Source of the DNA: an uncultured Campylobacter sp.
Lineage (GTDB): Bacteria > Campylobacterota > Campylobacteria > Campylobacterales > Campylobacteraceae
Assembly (NCBI RefSeq): GCF_938045225.1
Contig: NZ_CALINL010000151.1
Span: 1-6,797, forward strand
Reading direction: 5' to 3'
Length of the DNA: 6,797 bases
Positions 4,290 to 6,797 of the stretch are shown piece by piece. The translations under genes and the position numbers were made by a program. Below the pieces are notes generated by a model. That model did no database searches. It was not told the DNA's origin and saw only the letters and a list, made by a program, of their open reading frames with translations. Within the stretch, counting starts at the first letter, position 1, and each line of letters starts with the position of its first letter.

Positions 4290-6797
4290 ATGGATATTAG
4301 AGAGGCTTATTTAAATTTTTTCGCAAGCAAAGGTCATGAGATCATCCCGTCCGCGCCGCTAGTGCCAAACGACGCTACGCTACTTTTTACAAATGCGGGT
4401 ATGGTGCCGTTTAAGAGCATTTTCACCGGCGAAGTGCCGCGCCCTACTCCGCCGATCCGCACGAGCTGTCAAACATGCATCCGTGCAGGCGGCAAGCACA
4501 ACGACCTAGATAACGTCGGCTACACCGCGCGCCACCACACGTTTTTTGAGATGCTGGGCAACTTCAGCTTCGGCGAGTACTTCAAAAAAGACGCGATCGC
4601 GTACGCGTGGGAGTTCGTCACGCAGGTGCTAAAACTACCCAAAGATCGCCTCTACGTGACCGTCCACGAGAGCGACGACGAGGCGTTTGCGCTGTGGGAG
4701 CAGCACGTCGCAAAGGAGCGCATTTATAGATTCGGCGATCACGATAACTTCTGGCAGATGGGCGATACGGGACCGTGCGGACCGTGCTCGGAGATCTTTT
4801 ACGACCAAGGCGGTGAGCATTTTAACACGCCTGAAGACTACATGGGCGGCGACGGCGACAGATTTCTTGAAATTTGGAACCTGGTTTTCATGCAGTACGA
4901 GCGCAGCAGCGACGGCAAGCTAACTCCACTACCAAAACCAAGTATAGACACGGGCATGGGCCTTGAGCGCGTCACGGCGATAATGGAAGGCAAATTTAGC
5001 AACTACGACAGCTCGCTTTTTATGCCGCTTATAAACGAAGTAGCCGCGCTTTGCGGCAAGCCGTACGCGTATGAGAGCGGCGCTAGCTACCGCGTCATCA
5101 GCGACCACATCCGCTCGGTGACTTTCCTGCTGGCTCAAGGCACTACATTTGACAAAGAGGGCCGCGGCTACGTGCTTCGCCGTATCCTTCGCCGCGCGAT
5201 CAGGCACGGATATCTGCTGGGAATCAGAGAACCATTTATGTACCGTCTCGTCGATAAAGTCTGCGAGCTAATGGGCGGCCACTACGCCTACCTAAACGAG
5301 AAAAAAGAGGCTGTAAAAGAGCAAATCAGGCTCGAAGAAGAGAGATTTTTAGCTACTATCGCGAGCGGACTCGAGCTTTTTGAGAGCGAGCTAGCGCGCA
5401 CGAAAGATATTTTTAGCGGCGAGGCTGCATTTAAGCTTTACGATACGTTCGGATTTCCGCTAGACCTCACGGCTGACATGCTACGCGAAAAAGGACTCAA
5501 AGTCGATGAAGCCAAATTTGACGAGTTAATGAGCGAGCAAAAAGCGCGCGCTAAAGCTGCTTGGAAAGGTAGCGGCGATAAGAGCGCAAAGGGCGATTTT
5601 AAGGCGCTTTTAGAGAAATTCGGCGAAAATAAATTTAGCGGCTACGAGGAGCTTGAGCGCACGAGCAAGGTTTTAGCGCTGCTTGACGAGGATTTTAAAG
5701 AAACGCAAATTTTAAAAGCGGGCGAGCAAGGCTGGGCAATGTTTGACGTGACGCCTTTTTACGCGCAAAGCGGCGGCCAGGCGGGCGATAGCGGCGTGGT
5801 CGCGGATACAGCCGACGTGCTAGATACGCAGAAGTTTTTCGGACTAAATTTATCAAACGTCGCGGTTAAAAAAGAGCTTAAAGTCGGCGACGCCGTAAAA
5901 CTAAAAGTAAGCGAGCAAAGAGCCGAGATCGCGCGCCACCACAGCGCCACGCACCTACTCCATGCCGCACTTAGAAGCGTGCTGGGAACGCATATCGCAC
6001 AGGCAGGATCTAGCGTCGAAGCAAACAGGCTCAGGTTTGACTTCTCGCATCCAAAGGCGGTGACGGCGGAAGAGCTAACAAAGATCGAAAATTTAGTCAA
6101 TAGCGCAATCGCCGAAAGTATCGCGGCAAAAACGGAGATAATGGACGTCGAGGATGCCAAAAACAGCGGCGCGATCGCGCTATTTGGCGAAAAATACGCC
6201 GACAAGGTACGCGTACTAAGCTTCGGCGAGGTTAGCAAGGAGCTTTGCGGCGGTACGCACGTGGCAAATTTAAGCCAAATCGGCGCGTTTTTCATCACTA
6301 AAGAAGGCGGCGTGAGCGCGGGCGTGCGCAGGATCGAGGCCGTGTGCTCTAAGGCCGCGCTAAATCTAGCAAAAGCCTGGCGCAGCGAGATCGAAGAGCT
6401 AAAAACCGAGCTAAAAAGCGCCGAGCCGATGAATGCGGTAAAAAAACTAAAAGCCGAAATAAAAAGCCTAAAAGACAAGACCAAACAAGCCAAAGACGCG
6501 CACGCGCTAGCCGTAGTAAACGTAAACGAGACCAAGCTTTGCGTCGCTGTGCTTGACGGTGGCGACATAAAAGCCACGATAGACGAGTTTAAAAACGAGA
6601 ACGAAAAGGCGGCGATCCTGCTCGTGCAAGTAAACGAAGAGGGCAAAATCGCTCTGGCCGCAGGCGTGAAAAATGCGCCGTTAAAAGCGGGCGAATGGGT
6701 CAAATTTACGGCTCAAATTTTAGGCGGAAACGGCGGGGGCAAGGACGACTTCGCAACCGCAGGCGGTAAAAACGTACTAGCGATTGAGGATGCGATC
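4290..6797 (+). CDS. alaS: Alanyl-tRNA synthetase, 3' end cut by the window
   Basis: 836 codons are visible and the frame is still open at the window edge; bacterial AlaRS of this group is about 840-850 residues, so only a few are missing. The enzyme attaches Ala to tRNA-Ala and clears mischarged Ser and Gly. Class II catalytic core: LLFTNAGM near 32-38, RHHTFFEMLGNFSFGEYF at 81-98 (motif 2), and DTGMGLER at 220-227 (motif 3). The editing domain carries FYAQSGGQ, then zinc ligands H551xxxH555 (in HHSATHLLH) and C653xxxH657 (CGGTH), all intact. A Lys/Glu-rich coiled coil (about 695-735) leads to the C-Ala domain with GGNGGGKDDFATAGGK at 812-827. Start ATG 4290 is supported by AGGA at 8 bases and by the usual MDIREAYLNFF beginning. 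It is divergent from the hemH operon. G+C is clearly higher than in the pilin genes. Confidence 0.97.
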   Translation, partial: MDIREAYLNFFASKGHEIIPSAPLVPNDATLLFTNAGMVPFKSIFTGEVPRPTPPIRTSCQTCIRAGGKHNDLDNVGYTARHHTFFEMLGNFSFGEYFKKDAIAYAWEFVTQVLKLPKDRLYVTVHESDDEAFALWEQHVAKERIYRFGDHDNFWQMGDTGPCGPCSEIFYDQGGEHFNTPEDYMGGDGDRFLEIWNLVFMQYERSSDGKLTPLPKPSIDTGMGLERVTAIMEGKFSNYDSSLFMPLINEVAALCGKPYAYESGASYRVISDHIRSVTFLLAQGTTFDKEGRGYVLRRILRRAIRHGYLLGIREPFMYRLVDKVCELMGGHYAYLNEKKEAVKEQIRLEEERFLATIASGLELFESELARTKDIFSGEAAFKLYDTFGFPLDLTADMLREKGLKVDEAKFDELMSEQKARAKAAWKGSGDKSAKGDFKALLEKFGENKFSGYEELERTSKVLALLDEDFKETQILKAGEQGWAMFDVTPFYAQSGGQAGDSGVVADTADVLDTQKFFGLNLSNVAVKKELKVGDAVKLKVSEQRAEIARHHSATHLLHAALRSVLGTHIAQAGSSVEANRLRFDFSHPKAVTAEELTKIENLVNSAIAESIAAKTEIMDVEDAKNSGAIALFGEKYADKVRVLSFGEVSKELCGGTHVANLSQIGAFFITKEGGVSAGVRRIEAVCSKAALNLAKAWRSEIEELKTELKSAEPMNAVKKLKAEIKSLKDKTKQAKDAHALAVVNVNETKLCVAVLDGGDIKATIDEFKNENEKAAILLVQVNEEGKIALAAGVKNAPLKAGEWVKFTAQILGGNGGGKDDFATAGGKNVLAIEDAI

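Noticed and set aside
5759..6703. Long minus-strand open frame of 314 codons inside alaS
   Set aside because: It is fully antisense to well-conserved AlaRS editing and C-terminal coding sequence. Its Ser/Ala/Phe-rich translation with no recognisable domain is typical of the complement of Ala/Lys/Glu-rich codons. No placed Shine-Dalgarno supports it.

Overview
The window looks like core chromosome of a Campylobacter (Epsilonproteobacteria/Campylobacterota). The signs are extended -10 promoters (TGC then TATAAT or TAAAAT) without a clear -35 box, very frequent AAATTT-type words, frequent CTA leucine codons, and protein sequences of Campylobacter type (AlaRS, ferrochelatase, long-form HPF). The GC-richer coding stretches, especially alaS, suggest the higher-GC oral branch (concisus/curvus/showae/rectus type) rather than C. 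jejuni. The species assignment is inference.

Layout. Positions 1-840 hold the end of a plus-strand, AT-rich cluster of prepilin-like genes: the C-terminal part of one cut by the window edge, then a complete small minor pilin/pseudopilin that starts on the last base of its neighbour's stop codon. From 859 an extended -10 promoter drives hpf (long-form ribosome hibernation promoting factor), which ends in a hairpin terminator. A gene-free, AT-rich stretch of about 400 bases (1428-1824) follows. It separates hpf from a convergent minus-strand operon read from 4110 down to 1825: a degenerate Gfo/Idh/MocA-fold protein, hemH (ferrochelatase, ATGA overlap with the gene before it), and a small all-helical protein of unknown function. 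The operon starts in a 179-base divergent region (4111-4289) that also carries the promoter of alaS. alaS runs rightward off the window with only its last residues missing.

How the genes fit together. alaS (translation) and hpf (ribosome storage) are housekeeping genes with their own promoters. The minus-strand operon couples the last step of haem synthesis to a Rossmann protein that appears to have lost the usual catalytic Lys and His of its family, and to an unknown helical protein. The pilin-like genes belong to a type IV pilus / type II secretion / DNA-uptake type machine whose other parts lie outside the window.

I see no mobile element, CRISPR array, tRNA or rRNA. I do not see a clearly new multi-gene system. 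The observations most worth a second look are the degenerate oxidoreductase coupled to hemH, the unknown helical protein, the pilin lacking Glu5, a 17-bp exact repeat shared by the pilin gene and hemH, and nested inverted repeats in the gene-free stretch.
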